A stretch of 64,000 bases of DNA from Leptolyngbya sp. FACHB-321 (GTDB taxonomy: Bacteria > Cyanobacteriota > Cyanobacteriia > Leptolyngbyales > Leptolyngbyaceae): contig NZ_JACJPI010000067.1 of NCBI RefSeq assembly GCF_014695975.1, positions 1-64,000 of the forward strand, read 5' to 3'. Positions 19,872 through 28,308 of the stretch are shown here, piece after piece. The notes beneath the pieces were generated by a model, which saw only the letters and a list, made by a program, of their open reading frames with translations, ran no database searches and had not been told where the DNA came from. Made by a program: the position numbers and the translations under genes. Position 1 is the stretch's first letter; each line of letters opens with the position of its first letter.

Positions 19872-21287
19872 ATGCGCGTTTGTGTCATTGGTACGGGATA
19901 CGTTGGTTTAGTAACTGGAGCCTGCCTCGCTCATGTCGGTCATCACGTTATCTGCGTTGATAACAACGAAGAGAAAGTGAAGTTGATGCAAAGTGGTCAG
20001 TCGCCCATCTTTGAACCAGGGCTATCAGACATCATCAAAGCGGCGATTCAATCAGAAAAAATTGAGTTCACCACCGACTTGGCAGCAGGTGTCGCCCATG
20101 GACAAATCTTGTTCATTGCAGTTGGTACGCCTGCCTTACCCAATGGTGAAAGCGACACACGCTATGTTGAAGCGGTTGCACGAGGCATTGGTTCTCATCT
20201 CAGCAGTGACTATAAGGTCATTGTTAACAAATCAACTGTACCGATCGGCTCTGGCGATTGGGTCAGAATGCTGATTATGGAAGGTTTTGCCGAACAGCGA
20301 GCAACATTGAATGCGGCTGTGCTGGCTGGCGCTGGCGCAACAGAAGATTTAGTAACACGTAAGGTGCTGTCGCCAGACCCAGCCTTTGATGTGGTGAGCA
20401 ACCCCGAGTTCTTACGCGAAGGATGTGCAGTTGACGATACATTCAATCCCGATCGCATTGTGTTGGGTAGCACTAGTGCGAAGGCGATCGCGCTGATGCA
20501 AGAGCTCTATGCGCCCATTGTCAGACGTGAGTATGCGATCGACAAAACTCTGCCCCCTGTACCTGTTGTAGAAACCGACCTCAGCTCGGCAGAAATGATT
20601 AAGTACGCAGCTAATGCGTTTCTGGCAACTAAGATTAGCTTCATTAACGAAGTGGCTAACATCTGCGAGCGCGTTGGTGCCGATGTTGTTGAAGTCGCTA
20701 AAGGCATTGGCTTAGACTCCCGTGTGGGCAACAAGTTTTTGCAAGCTGGTATTGGTTGGGGTGGTTCCTGTTTCCCCAAAGACGTTTCTGCTCTCATCCA
20801 TACAGCGGATGACTATGGCTACGAAGCACACCTGTTGAAAGCTGCCGTCAGCGTTAACCAGCAACAGCGCATTATTGCAATCGAAAAACTCCAGCAAGTG
20901 CTGAAAATCCTCAAAGGTAAAACGGTTGGGCTGTTGGGTCTTACCTTCAAGCCTGACACGGATGACCTGCGGGACGCGCCTGCACTTAATATCATCGAGC
21001 AGCTTGCCCGCCTGGGAACCAAAGTGAAAGCATACGACCCAATCATCGCGCAAACCGGAATGCGGCACGGTCTCTCAGATGTCATGGTCGAAACCGATGC
21101 AGAGCGCCTAGCAGATGGCTGTGATGCTTTGGTACTGGTCACAGACTGGAAGCAGTTTCGTGAACTTGACTACGCTAAAATGGCATCGCTGATGCACACT
21201 CCTGTCATGATTGATGGTCGTAACTTCCTCGATCGCAAAGTGCTAGAGCAAGCCGGTTTCCGCTATGTCGGTGTTGGAAGAGGTTAA
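19872..21287 (+). CDS. ugd: UDP-glucose 6-dehydrogenase
   Basis: A 471-residue enzyme starting at the ATG at 19872 (MRVCVIGTGYVGLVTGACLA), which has GAGGA about eight bases upstream; the longer frame from a TTG at 19845 is less likely. Conserved parts: the NAD-binding GTGYVG, AVGTPALPNGESD, NPEFLREG, the catalytic cysteine in GWGGSCFPKD, and LTFKPDTDDLRDAP. It oxidises UDP-glucose twice to UDP-glucuronate. It follows the decarboxylase gene by 151 bases and probably works with it in exopolysaccharide precursor supply. Confidence 0.96.
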   Translation: MRVCVIGTGYVGLVTGACLAHVGHHVICVDNNEEKVKLMQSGQSPIFEPGLSDIIKAAIQSEKIEFTTDLAAGVAHGQILFIAVGTPALPNGESDTRYVEAVARGIGSHLSSDYKVIVNKSTVPIGSGDWVRMLIMEGFAEQRATLNAAVLAGAGATEDLVTRKVLSPDPAFDVVSNPEFLREGCAVDDTFNPDRIVLGSTSAKAIALMQELYAPIVRREYAIDKTLPPVPVVETDLSSAEMIKYAANAFLATKISFINEVANICERVGADVVEVAKGIGLDSRVGNKFLQAGIGWGGSCFPKDVSALIHTADDYGYEAHLLKAAVSVNQQQRIIAIEKLQQVLKILKGKTVGLLGLTFKPDTDDLRDAPALNIIEQLARLGTKVKAYDPIIAQTGMRHGLSDVMVETDAERLADGCDALVLVTDWKQFRELDYAKMASLMHTPVMIDGRNFLDRKVLEQAGFRYVGVGRG

Positions 21288-21290
21288 AGG

Positions 21291-21359
21291 CAAAAGTTAG
21301 AAGGCAAAAGGCAAAAGTTAAAACGAAGCAATACCTCTTCACTTTTTACTTTTGCCTTT
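21291..21359. terminator. GGCAAAA heptamer repeats forming an inverted repeat
   Basis: Direct heptamers (AGGCAAAAGTTA, AAGGCAAAAGGCAAAAGTT) at about 21290-21322 are mirrored by TTTTTACTTTTGCCTTT at 21343-21359, giving a stem of about 16 pairs between the convergent ugd and exbD genes. It probably serves as a bidirectional terminator built from the dispersed heptamer family. Confidence 0.55.
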
Positions 21360-21767
21360 CTATGGTGCTGGGCGTTGAGCCGCGATCGCTAGCCTTACGC
21401 CAGGGATCAACCGCAGCCGATCCATCACGGCAATAACTTGCCCGTGGCTCACACGCTCATCTGCATTAATTACCACTACTGCATTCGGGTTATTACCCAT
21501 CAATGCCCGAATCCTTGTTTGCAAATCGCCTAATTGTGCCGGTCGGCGGTTGAGTGTAAGCTGTCCTTGCTGGTTGAGCGTTACTACAATCTGGCTGCTT
21601 GATTGCGGTTGCGCTGTCGCCGCCTTTGGTAAGTTAACAGGCAACCCTTCCGATCGTGTGAGAGACAGAGTAGAAAGGATAAAAAATGTCAGCAGCGCAA
21701 AGATCACGTCGATCATGGGCAAAATATTTAGCTGCGGCGGATTATCCGGTTCTTCAGGGAGACGCAT
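21360..21767 (-). CDS. exbD: ExbD/TolR family protein
   Basis: About 135 residues from the ATG at 21767 (MRLPEEPDNPPQLNILPMID); the ORF could start 57 bases earlier, but homologues begin here. One N-terminal transmembrane helix (VIFALLTFFILSTLSL) carries the conserved proton-path aspartate in LPMIDVIF, followed by a periplasmic domain ending IPGVRLAIAAQ. With ExbB it forms a proton-driven motor for TonB-dependent transport or Tol-like envelope functions. Its start overlaps the exbB stop by 14 bases, so the two are coupled. No tonB gene is seen here. Confidence 0.92.
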   Translation of the reverse strand: MRLPEEPDNPPQLNILPMIDVIFALLTFFILSTLSLTRSEGLPVNLPKAATAQPQSSSQIVVTLNQQGQLTLNRRPAQLGDLQTRIRALMGNNPNAVVVINADERVSHGQVIAVMDRLRLIPGVRLAIAAQRPAP

Positions 21768-22410
21768 AGGGAATTTCTCCTCGTTCGTAGCGATGACGGT
21801 AGAGCAGCTCCATTTGCCCACCATACTCTTGAATCAAAGCGATTTGACGCAAGTACAGGCCGCGAAACGTATTGGCAAAGGCAAGGGTGAGGATTGCCAC
21901 TGCCAAGCCAGCCGCAGTTGAGACTAGCGCTTCGCTAATACCAGCACTAACGGGCGCAGCGTTGTTAGCACTCACTTCACCAATTCTAAGTGACGCAAAT
22001 GAGCGAATTAGCCCTAAAACGGTGCCCAGCAGTCCTAACAGCGGTGACAGACTGATAATGGTTTCAAACACTGTGTTAAACCGCTTAATCAACGGCATCT
22101 CTGCCTGAGCAGCACTTTCTAATGCCAGACGAAACTCCTCTGGATTGGGGCGATCGAGTCCCAGCGCTGCCAGAAAAATGCGAGCGACCGGTAAATCTAG
22201 ATTTTGCTCTAGCTGCAACAATGTGGCTCTAGGACTGCGCTGGTAAAGATCTAGAATGTCGCGCACAAATTTATCCTGGCGCTTTGTAATCCGTAGCCAA
22301 AAACGAAGACGCTCTAGAATTAACGCTACCGCCACGATTGAGAAGCCCAGCAGCGGAAACATGACGATGCCACCGGCTTCAAAGACGTTGGAAATTTGCT
22401 CAAATATCAT
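21754..22410 (-). CDS. exbB: ExbB/TolQ/MotA-type proton channel protein
   Basis: A 218-residue inner-membrane protein with three hydrophobic segments (IVMFPLLGFSIVAVALIL near 15; LLGLLGTVLGLIRSF near 120; GISEALVSTAAGLAVAILTL near 150), the standard ExbB architecture. The motif SPLLGLLGTVLGLI is diagnostic. It channels protons with ExbD to energise TonB-type machinery. It is the first gene of the exbB-exbD pair. Confidence 0.93.
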   Translation of the reverse strand: MIFEQISNVFEAGGIVMFPLLGFSIVAVALILERLRFWLRITKRQDKFVRDILDLYQRSPRATLLQLEQNLDLPVARIFLAALGLDRPNPEEFRLALESAAQAEMPLIKRFNTVFETIISLSPLLGLLGTVLGLIRSFASLRIGEVSANNAAPVSAGISEALVSTAAGLAVAILTLAFANTFRGLYLRQIALIQEYGGQMELLYRHRYERGEIPYASP

Positions 22411-22596
22411 GCCGAACCTTAAAGCATCACCGAAAAAGCATTAGCCCACCAAGCGGCGATCGCAAACCTTCAACAGCTTATCAGGTGAGGTTGAATCGGA
22501 CGCACATTTAAGCAGGAGGAGTGAGAGGAGCAGGGGTAAAGGGAAGCAGGGGAAGCAAGGAGAGTGGAGGAAGCGAAAAAACTTATCCTTCACCCC

Positions 22597-23931
22597 TCAT
22601 CCCTCACCCATTACCGTCTCGATCAAATGCTCCACATCGCCAACGATAAGCATGGGTGTCTGCAATTGCTGACTCAGGTCTGCAACCGTCATATCGTCGA
22701 GAAAGCATGTGTCATTATGCTTCAGCATCAAGGATGGTAGAAGAATGGCATCGCCTAGTTCCCGTTCCTTAAGCGTGTGCAGGATATCTTGCCCGGTGAG
22801 TAGACCCGTCACGGTCATGGTTTGCCCCCAGTATTGGCTGGCGATCGCCACCATACTCACCTCTAGCCCTTGTACCTGATTGAAGCGATCGAGGATGGGC
22901 TGAAAGGCTTGTTCTACTGCATTGCCGACGACCCATGTAAGGCGACGCGGCTGAGCCAACTGTTTGGGCAACTTTCGAGCAGCGCTTTGGAACTGTTTGA
23001 GGAATTGGCGAATCGAGCCAACCCCATTACCAAGCTGCGGATAGTCTTCGTAATGCGATTCGGGTGGTAACTCCTGGTGGGCGAGGAGAAACCACTCATC
23101 CGCTAACCAGGCAAAGGTAGAGCCGACCTGCTGGCGAAATTTGGCTTGCAGGTCTTGCACTTGGGCAATCACTTCCTGCGCCTTTTCGCGGCTGACTGGG
23201 ATGAGTTCATCTTCACTGGGACGAAAGCGCGTCAAGCCCACGGGTACAACGGCAACTGACGCAACAGCAGGCACATCATCTTGATGAAACTCGAACAGGT
23301 CAAGGAGCGTGCGAGTGAGATGATCGCGATCGTTGATCCCAGGGCATAGCACTACCTGCGCGTGAATTTGCAGCCGCCGTTCTTGAAACCAGCGTAGTTG
23401 CTCTAGTAGCTGTCCCGCACGAGGGTTTTTCAGGAGTTGGCTGCGTATGTCTGGCTCTGTAGCGTGTACTGAGACGAAGAGAGGAGACAGCCGCATTTGT
23501 TCGATGCGATCCCACTCACGCTGGCTCACATTAGTCAGGGTGAGATAGCTGCCATAGAGAAAACTCAAGCGGTAGTCGTCGTCTTTGAGGTAAAGGGTTT
23601 GCCGCATCCCTGGAGGCTGTTGATCAATAAAACAAAAGGGGCAGCGGTTATTGCATTGCATTAAACCGTCAAAGAGGGCACTTTCAAACTCAAGCCCCAG
23701 GTCTTCGTCGTAGTCTTTCTCGATTTCTACCTGATGTGGTTTGCCAGCCGTATCAAGCACTTCGAGCGCCAACACTTCATCGGCACAAAGAAACTGATAG
23801 TCAATCAAGTCACGGGGACGTTGACCATTAATCGACACGAGTCGATCGCCAATCTCAAACCCAATCTCAGCCGCGATCGAGTCTGGCAAAACAGCAGTAA
23901 TTAAAGCAGGACGAATCGAGACTTCGCTCAT
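22597..23931 (-). CDS. PDZ-radical SAM protein of the DUF512 type
   Basis: 444 residues. An N-terminal PDZ-like domain (ITAVLPDSIAAEIGFEIGDR) precedes a radical SAM centre with C93, C97 and C100 in CNNRCPFCFIDQQPPGMR, then KDDDYRLSFLYGSYLTLTN and a C-terminal DUF512 domain (VGNAVEQAF... VTGLLTGQD). This family is found in cyanobacteria and some anaerobes; its reaction is unknown. Cysteine spacing CxxxCxxC is intact. Flanking genes give no functional link. Confidence 0.92.
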   Translation of the reverse strand: MSEVSIRPALITAVLPDSIAAEIGFEIGDRLVSINGQRPRDLIDYQFLCADEVLALEVLDTAGKPHQVEIEKDYDEDLGLEFESALFDGLMQCNNRCPFCFIDQQPPGMRQTLYLKDDDYRLSFLYGSYLTLTNVSQREWDRIEQMRLSPLFVSVHATEPDIRSQLLKNPRAGQLLEQLRWFQERRLQIHAQVVLCPGINDRDHLTRTLLDLFEFHQDDVPAVASVAVVPVGLTRFRPSEDELIPVSREKAQEVIAQVQDLQAKFRQQVGSTFAWLADEWFLLAHQELPPESHYEDYPQLGNGVGSIRQFLKQFQSAARKLPKQLAQPRRLTWVVGNAVEQAFQPILDRFNQVQGLEVSMVAIASQYWGQTMTVTGLLTGQDILHTLKERELGDAILLPSLMLKHNDTCFLDDMTVADLSQQLQTPMLIVGDVEHLIETVMGEG

Positions 23932-23992
23932 GGGAGTGAACAGGGTAGCACTGCTTCCACCCTACACCCCACCACTCTAATCGTGCAGATCT

Positions 23993-24934
23993 TTAAGCGT
24001 CTCTGAATAAATTTGCTGCTACCGCAAGCAGCAATGCTCCTCCAAAAGCCAACCGATACCAAACAAAGATCCAGGTGTTCCGGTTTTGCAAAAAGCGCAG
24101 CAGCCAGGCAATCGCAAGGTAAGAAAAAATAAAGGTAGAAACGATCCCCACGAGCAACGGCAGCAGCATTTCGGGGTTGCCAAAGGCTTTACGGGACTGA
24201 TAGAGCGTAGCGATCGTCAGCGTCGGAATGCCCAGCAGGAAAGAAAACCGTGCTGCTGTTCGCCGTTCTAAACCCAGGAAGAGAGCCGCCGTCAGCGTTG
24301 AGCCAGAGCGCGAGACACCAGGCACCAGTGCCAACATCTGCCCCAACCCCACCAAAATGCCATCTTTAATCTCCAGTGCATTAAAGTCACGCTTGCGGGT
24401 ACCAATCGTCTCCGCCAACCCCAGCAACAGCGCCATTACAATAGAGGCAATACCAATGACCAGCGGACTTTCAGGCAGCACATCTTTTAACAGAAATCCT
24501 ACGCTTAACGCGGGCAAGGTGCCAACAGCAATACCAACCAGGATCTTCCACTCTTCTTGCTGCCAATCTTTGCGCTGAAACGCTGCCCAGCCTCCAGTCA
24601 AAATCTGGCGAATGTCTGCCCAGAAGTACCACAGCACCGCCACAACGCTGCCAAACTGAATGGCATCAACAAAAAACTTTTGTCCGAGGTAGTTCCAGTG
24701 AAAAACATCGGTAAAGATGATGAGGTGAGCCGTACTGCTAATTGGCAAAAACTCAGTAATGCCTTGCACTAAACCCAGCACGATCGCTTGCAAGAGACTA
24801 AGCAGCAAACCAGGGCTGGAAGGCACTACAGGTGTTACGGCATCGCTGACTGCAAGCGTTGAAGCCAGGCTGAACAGACCATGCCATCCCTGATTAAGCA
24901 GAAAGAAACCTGGATTTGACATTGACCAAACCAT
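23993..24934 (-). CDS. uppP: Undecaprenyl-diphosphatase
   Basis: A 313-residue polytopic membrane protein of the BacA/UppP family. Both active-site motifs are present: GLVQGITEFLPISSTAHLII and PGVSRSGSTLTAALFLG. It recycles undecaprenyl diphosphate to the monophosphate lipid carrier for peptidoglycan and surface polysaccharide, and gives bacitracin resistance. The first 45 residues form an extra N-terminal hydrophobic extension; homologues begin near AIVLGLVQG, so the true start could be internal. Confidence 0.95.
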   Translation of the reverse strand: MVWSMSNPGFFLLNQGWHGLFSLASTLAVSDAVTPVVPSSPGLLLSLLQAIVLGLVQGITEFLPISSTAHLIIFTDVFHWNYLGQKFFVDAIQFGSVVAVLWYFWADIRQILTGGWAAFQRKDWQQEEWKILVGIAVGTLPALSVGFLLKDVLPESPLVIGIASIVMALLLGLAETIGTRKRDFNALEIKDGILVGLGQMLALVPGVSRSGSTLTAALFLGLERRTAARFSFLLGIPTLTIATLYQSRKAFGNPEMLLPLLVGIVSTFIFSYLAIAWLLRFLQNRNTWIFVWYRLAFGGALLLAVAANLFRDA

Positions 24935-25237
24935 TAACTATTCTCCATAACGATCGCGGCAACCTTGGCAAACGCTCTAAAGGCATACCGCTTTATTTCC
25001 CAACCTACACTTGCCATGCATGTCTAACAGGAGATGTTTCGCAACAGCATGGCTGATTAGGCTGACTAATAGAGTAATTTCTGGTTGCAGCGCTGATAAC
25101 ATTCACGCCAATCATATTTAAGTAGCGGTAGCGCACTCGATCGCCACCTTGAACGATCCCTGCAAGCTGAACCAAGCCCTGACAGATTGTGAACAGCCGC
25201 AGCCGCACTTTAGCAGAAATTCAAGTTAGGATAGTGG

Positions 25238-25260
25238 CTATATCCCCCTGGGGGGTATAG
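25238..25260. promoter_or_regulatory. CsoR/RcnR-like palindrome upstream of DUF3120 gene
   Basis: A 23-base palindrome, arms CTATATCCCCC and GGGGGGTATAG around a central T (10 of 11 pairs), lies 56 bases before the downstream start. Sites of the form TACCCCC-GGGGGTA are known operators of CsoR/RcnR/InrS-family metal or formaldehyde sensors. TAAAG pentamers follow at about 25278-25295. No CsoR-like gene is in the window. The remaining gap 24935-25237 shows nothing else. Confidence 0.45.
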
Positions 25261-25315
25261 ATGGATTTGTGCTATGTTAAGTAAAGTAAAGTAAATAAGA
25301 AACATTAGTAATACT

Positions 25316-26083
25316 TTGGTTTCCTACACCCCCGCATCTAATTCTACCTCTGCCGCCCCGCCAGCTATCTACCTACCAGAACTGCATTCTGAGTTGAGTG
25401 AAGCGTTAGTAAGCTCTTCAGTGAAGAAAGCTGAAGGATTACAACGTTGGCTCATGCTGGCTGCTGCAGTGGTTCTAGTGTCGGTGCCCGTCTTTGTGCA
25501 AGCCCCCCTTGTGCGTCTCGTGCCGTGGCTCAGCCTTGTGATGACGCTTGGTTGGCTCTTGCTGAGTCTGCGACTGCTGAAGCGTCCTGCAAGTGAGCGT
25601 TGGGGCGATTTGCTAATCGGCTTTACCTGGACATGGCTGGCAGGGTCGGTTTACTGGGGTTGGTTTCGGTGGGAACCGTTGCTGCATCTGCCTATAGAAG
25701 CCATTGGCTTACCAATCGCCATTTGGGGCGTGGCTCGTAACTCTGGCAAGATTGGCAACTTTTTCTACTTCGGTTCCCTCTTTGGAACGGTTGTAACGGA
25801 TGTTTACTTTTACCTGGTTGATTTGATCCCCTACTGGCGGCAACTGATGCAAGTTGATGCTCAAGTTGCTCCTGATGCTGTACAGCCTATCTTTCAGAAT
25901 GCGATCGCTCAAATGCTGACACCTTGGGGTTCTGGATGGGCGATCGTGCTGGTCTCTATCCTCTTTACGGTAGCGATGTTGCCATTGTTCTCGCGGCAGC
26001 TTCACTGGTGGGCATTTAGTGGCGCAGTGTTGAGTACAATTCTGGTAGATAGCTTGTTTTGGCTGGCGGCGACTGCCTCCTGA
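25316..26083 (+). CDS. DUF3120 membrane protein
   Basis: A 255-residue protein with about six hydrophobic segments (LMLAAAVVLVSVPVFVQAPL near 45; LVMTLGWLLLSL near 80; FTWTWLAGSVYWGWFRWEPL near 102; IGNFFYFGSLFGTVVTDVYF near 145; a C-terminal pair). It matches DUF3120, a family of oxygenic phototrophs with no assigned function. The reading frame starts at a TTG (25316), and no ATG is available near the conserved part, so the start is uncertain. The CsoR-like palindrome upstream hints at metal-responsive control. Confidence 0.85.
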   Translation: MVSYTPASNSTSAAPPAIYLPELHSELSEALVSSSVKKAEGLQRWLMLAAAVVLVSVPVFVQAPLVRLVPWLSLVMTLGWLLLSLRLLKRPASERWGDLLIGFTWTWLAGSVYWGWFRWEPLLHLPIEAIGLPIAIWGVARNSGKIGNFFYFGSLFGTVVTDVYFYLVDLIPYWRQLMQVDAQVAPDAVQPIFQNAIAQMLTPWGSGWAIVLVSILFTVAMLPLFSRQLHWWAFSGAVLSTILVDSLFWLAATAS

Positions 26084-26210
26084 GGTCTTCTCTAGCTCGA
26101 TGTGTCTTGTAGCTCTGCCGCATTCTCTCTATGCAAGTTCGACTGGGAAAGATTAGTTCAAGTTGTTTTGAGCGAATTTTCCTCGAAAGACTACACTGTC
26201 ATAGTGAGAT

Positions 26211-27245
26211 ATGTCAGGATGCATCATAGGAAAGGATTATTTGTCTCAGCCTGTGGTGACTTTACAACCCACTCCCCATCTCGTACTTCGTACTGACTCT
26301 GGCAGTCGGCGGTTACCGCTTGCGGGTAGCAACTGCTGGACACTCGGGCGCAGTGAGGATAATAATTTTGTCTTGCCTGATCGTTGGATCTCTCGCAATC
26401 ACGCCATGTTGCAGTGCATGGAGACTGGCGAATTTTATTTGATCGATCTGGGTAGTCGTAATGGCTCGTTTGTGAATGGTCGTCGGGTCAGTATTCCGGT
26501 CACGCTGCATAATGGCGATCGCCTTACGTTTGGGCAAACAGAACTCGACTTTTACTGCCCGACCTTAAATCCGCCTGTTGACTCAGGTGCTGGCGCTGAT
26601 TCAAAGGAATTTACGGCAACAGCAACGCTGCATGTGCGTCGTTTAATCTCCGTTTTGGTGGTAGATATCCGCGACTTTACAGTGCTGACGCGCCAACTGG
26701 ATGAAAAGGTTTTGTCAGAAGTCATTGGTACCTGGTTTCGCCATGCAGGCGATATTATTCGCGAGTATGGCAGTTGGGTTGACAAATACATCGGCGATGC
26801 CGTCATGGCAATCTGGATTCATGGACCGCAGGGTGTGAATAACGACGAGATGCTACGCATTTTTCGTGCCCTGAATGCGCTTCATAAAATGACGAGCGAT
26901 TTGTACAACCTCTACCCGCTTCCCTTCCCACTGCGAATAGGGGCTGGCATTAATACAGGCTATGCGATGGTCGGTAATACTGGCAGCGGCGATCGCCCTG
27001 ACTACACGGCACTAGGCGATACCGTAAATGCAGCCTTTAGGCTGGAAACCTCTACAAAGCAAATTGGTCTCGATATTGCTGTTGGCGAGACGACGTATAG
27101 GCACTTGATGGATCTCGAAATCACGTCGATCGATCTATTCAGAAACTACACGGTTAACCTCAAAGGCTACGAGGTTTCGACGGTGGCTCACGCGTGCTCG
27201 TTTCCAGACCTGGAAACCTTCCTGCAAATGAAGAGTAGAAGCTAG
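26211..27245 (+). CDS. FHA domain-class III adenylate cyclase
   Basis: 344 residues. The FHA phosphothreonine-binding domain covers about 43-115 (LGRSEDNNFV, ISRNHAML, GSRNGSFVNG). The class III cyclase domain follows from about 140: metal-binding D152 (VVDIRDFT) and D196, substrate K192 (DKYIGDAVM), T266 at the adenine-selecting position (DYTALGDTVN), and transition-state N273 and R277. All catalytic residues are present, and the Lys/Thr pair favours ATP, so cyclic AMP is the likely product. No transmembrane segment. The FHA domain suggests control by a Ser/Thr kinase. Confidence 0.9.
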   Translation: MSGCIIGKDYLSQPVVTLQPTPHLVLRTDSGSRRLPLAGSNCWTLGRSEDNNFVLPDRWISRNHAMLQCMETGEFYLIDLGSRNGSFVNGRRVSIPVTLHNGDRLTFGQTELDFYCPTLNPPVDSGAGADSKEFTATATLHVRRLISVLVVDIRDFTVLTRQLDEKVLSEVIGTWFRHAGDIIREYGSWVDKYIGDAVMAIWIHGPQGVNNDEMLRIFRALNALHKMTSDLYNLYPLPFPLRIGAGINTGYAMVGNTGSGDRPDYTALGDTVNAAFRLETSTKQIGLDIAVGETTYRHLMDLEITSIDLFRNYTVNLKGYEVSTVAHACSFPDLETFLQMKSRS

Positions 27246-27580
27246 GCAAACAAGCTAGAAGGTGATCTGGCTGCTGGCTTAAAAAATTAGCGTGTGCTTT
27301 GAGGGCTTGAGCCACAGCAATTTCTGCACTGAATATTTTTGCAGTAGATGGCGATCGCTCAACGCTCATGCTTCATCCCTTCACTATGCCGAAGCAGTTG
27401 CTTTCGCTATGACAAGGCAACTGCTTGTTGGCACTGCCTGCTTGCTTCCTCAAGTGTAAAGATTTGCACCAAGACGCTCTAGTCAGGCGCGCCATAGTGA
27501 GAGATGATGACCAGGAAATGATAGGCTCTAAACAAATGCTGTGTATGGCTTCCATACGACAGGAAGGGAGGAATGTATTC

Positions 27581-28033
27581 ATGAAACGGTTGGTTAGTGT
27601 ATTGACAGTTCTTTGTATGCTGGTTGGTTGCCTGGGTTGGCTCGGAATGCCTCAAACGGCTCTAGCAGCAAATTTGGACAATTTAACTGGCTATCAGTTG
27701 CAGCATGTGGCGATCGCCCCGACTTTGCTTGCGGCTGAAGCGATTCGTGATGTTGTAGGCGAAAAACTCAGTTCCGAGTACGGTAAGAAGCTCGACTTGA
27801 ATAACACAAACGTGCGTTCATTCAGGCAGTATGCGGGCTTATATCCTACTCTGGCAGGGTTAATTGTCAAGAACGCACCTTACAAAAGCGTTGAGGATGT
27901 TTTGGAGATCGCAGGTTTAACTGACAAGCAGAAAGAAGTGTTGCAGGCAAATCTGGATAACTTCACCGTCACTGATGTAGAAGATGCTCTAGTAGAAGGC
28001 TCCGATCGGATTAATAACGGAATCTACCGCTGA
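27581..28033 (+). CDS. psbU: Photosystem II extrinsic protein PsbU
   Basis: 150 residues from the ATG at 27581, which follows GGAAGGGAGG; the longer open frame from 27425 is not used. A signal peptide ([20 protein letters not shown]) ends at ALAA, directing the protein to the thylakoid lumen. The mature part shows the PsbU helix-hairpin-helix core: [19 protein letters not shown] and [20 protein letters not shown]. PsbU stabilises the oxygen-evolving complex together with PsbO and PsbV. Length fits the family. Confidence 0.97.
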   Translation: MKRLVSVLTVLCMLVGCLGWLGMPQTALAANLDNLTGYQLQHVAIAPTLLAAEAIRDVVGEKLSSEYGKKLDLNNTNVRSFRQYAGLYPTLAGLIVKNAPYKSVEDVLEIAGLTDKQKEVLQANLDNFTVTDVEDALVEGSDRINNGIYR

Positions 28034-28088
28034 TCGTGCCAGCCTAAGAAGGCTGATTCAATTAAGCTCACGCTCAAGTAAGTAAACT

Positions 28089-28137
28089 AAATTGCTCAAT
28101 GGCTGCTATGTGGTCGGAGAGCAATTTTTGTTTTTGA
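28089..28137 (+). terminator. Terminator after psbU
   Basis: AAATTGCTC near 28089 pairs with GAGCAATTT near 28119, followed by GTTTTT, about 60 bases after the psbU stop. The loop is about 20 bases. Confidence 0.6.
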
Positions 28138-28308
28138 CCCGTACTTTAGTCACTAGCTTTAGACTAAAGGCATTGAGCGAGCAACACTGAGTCTGAGCTT
28201 GCCCGTCGTTGAGTCGGCTTAAAGGATGTTTACCTCCTTGTCTATAGGTAGCACCTTGTTACTTAGTAGAGTCTCGCATCTCCTTACACTAAAATCTGAA
28301 CCCTAACA

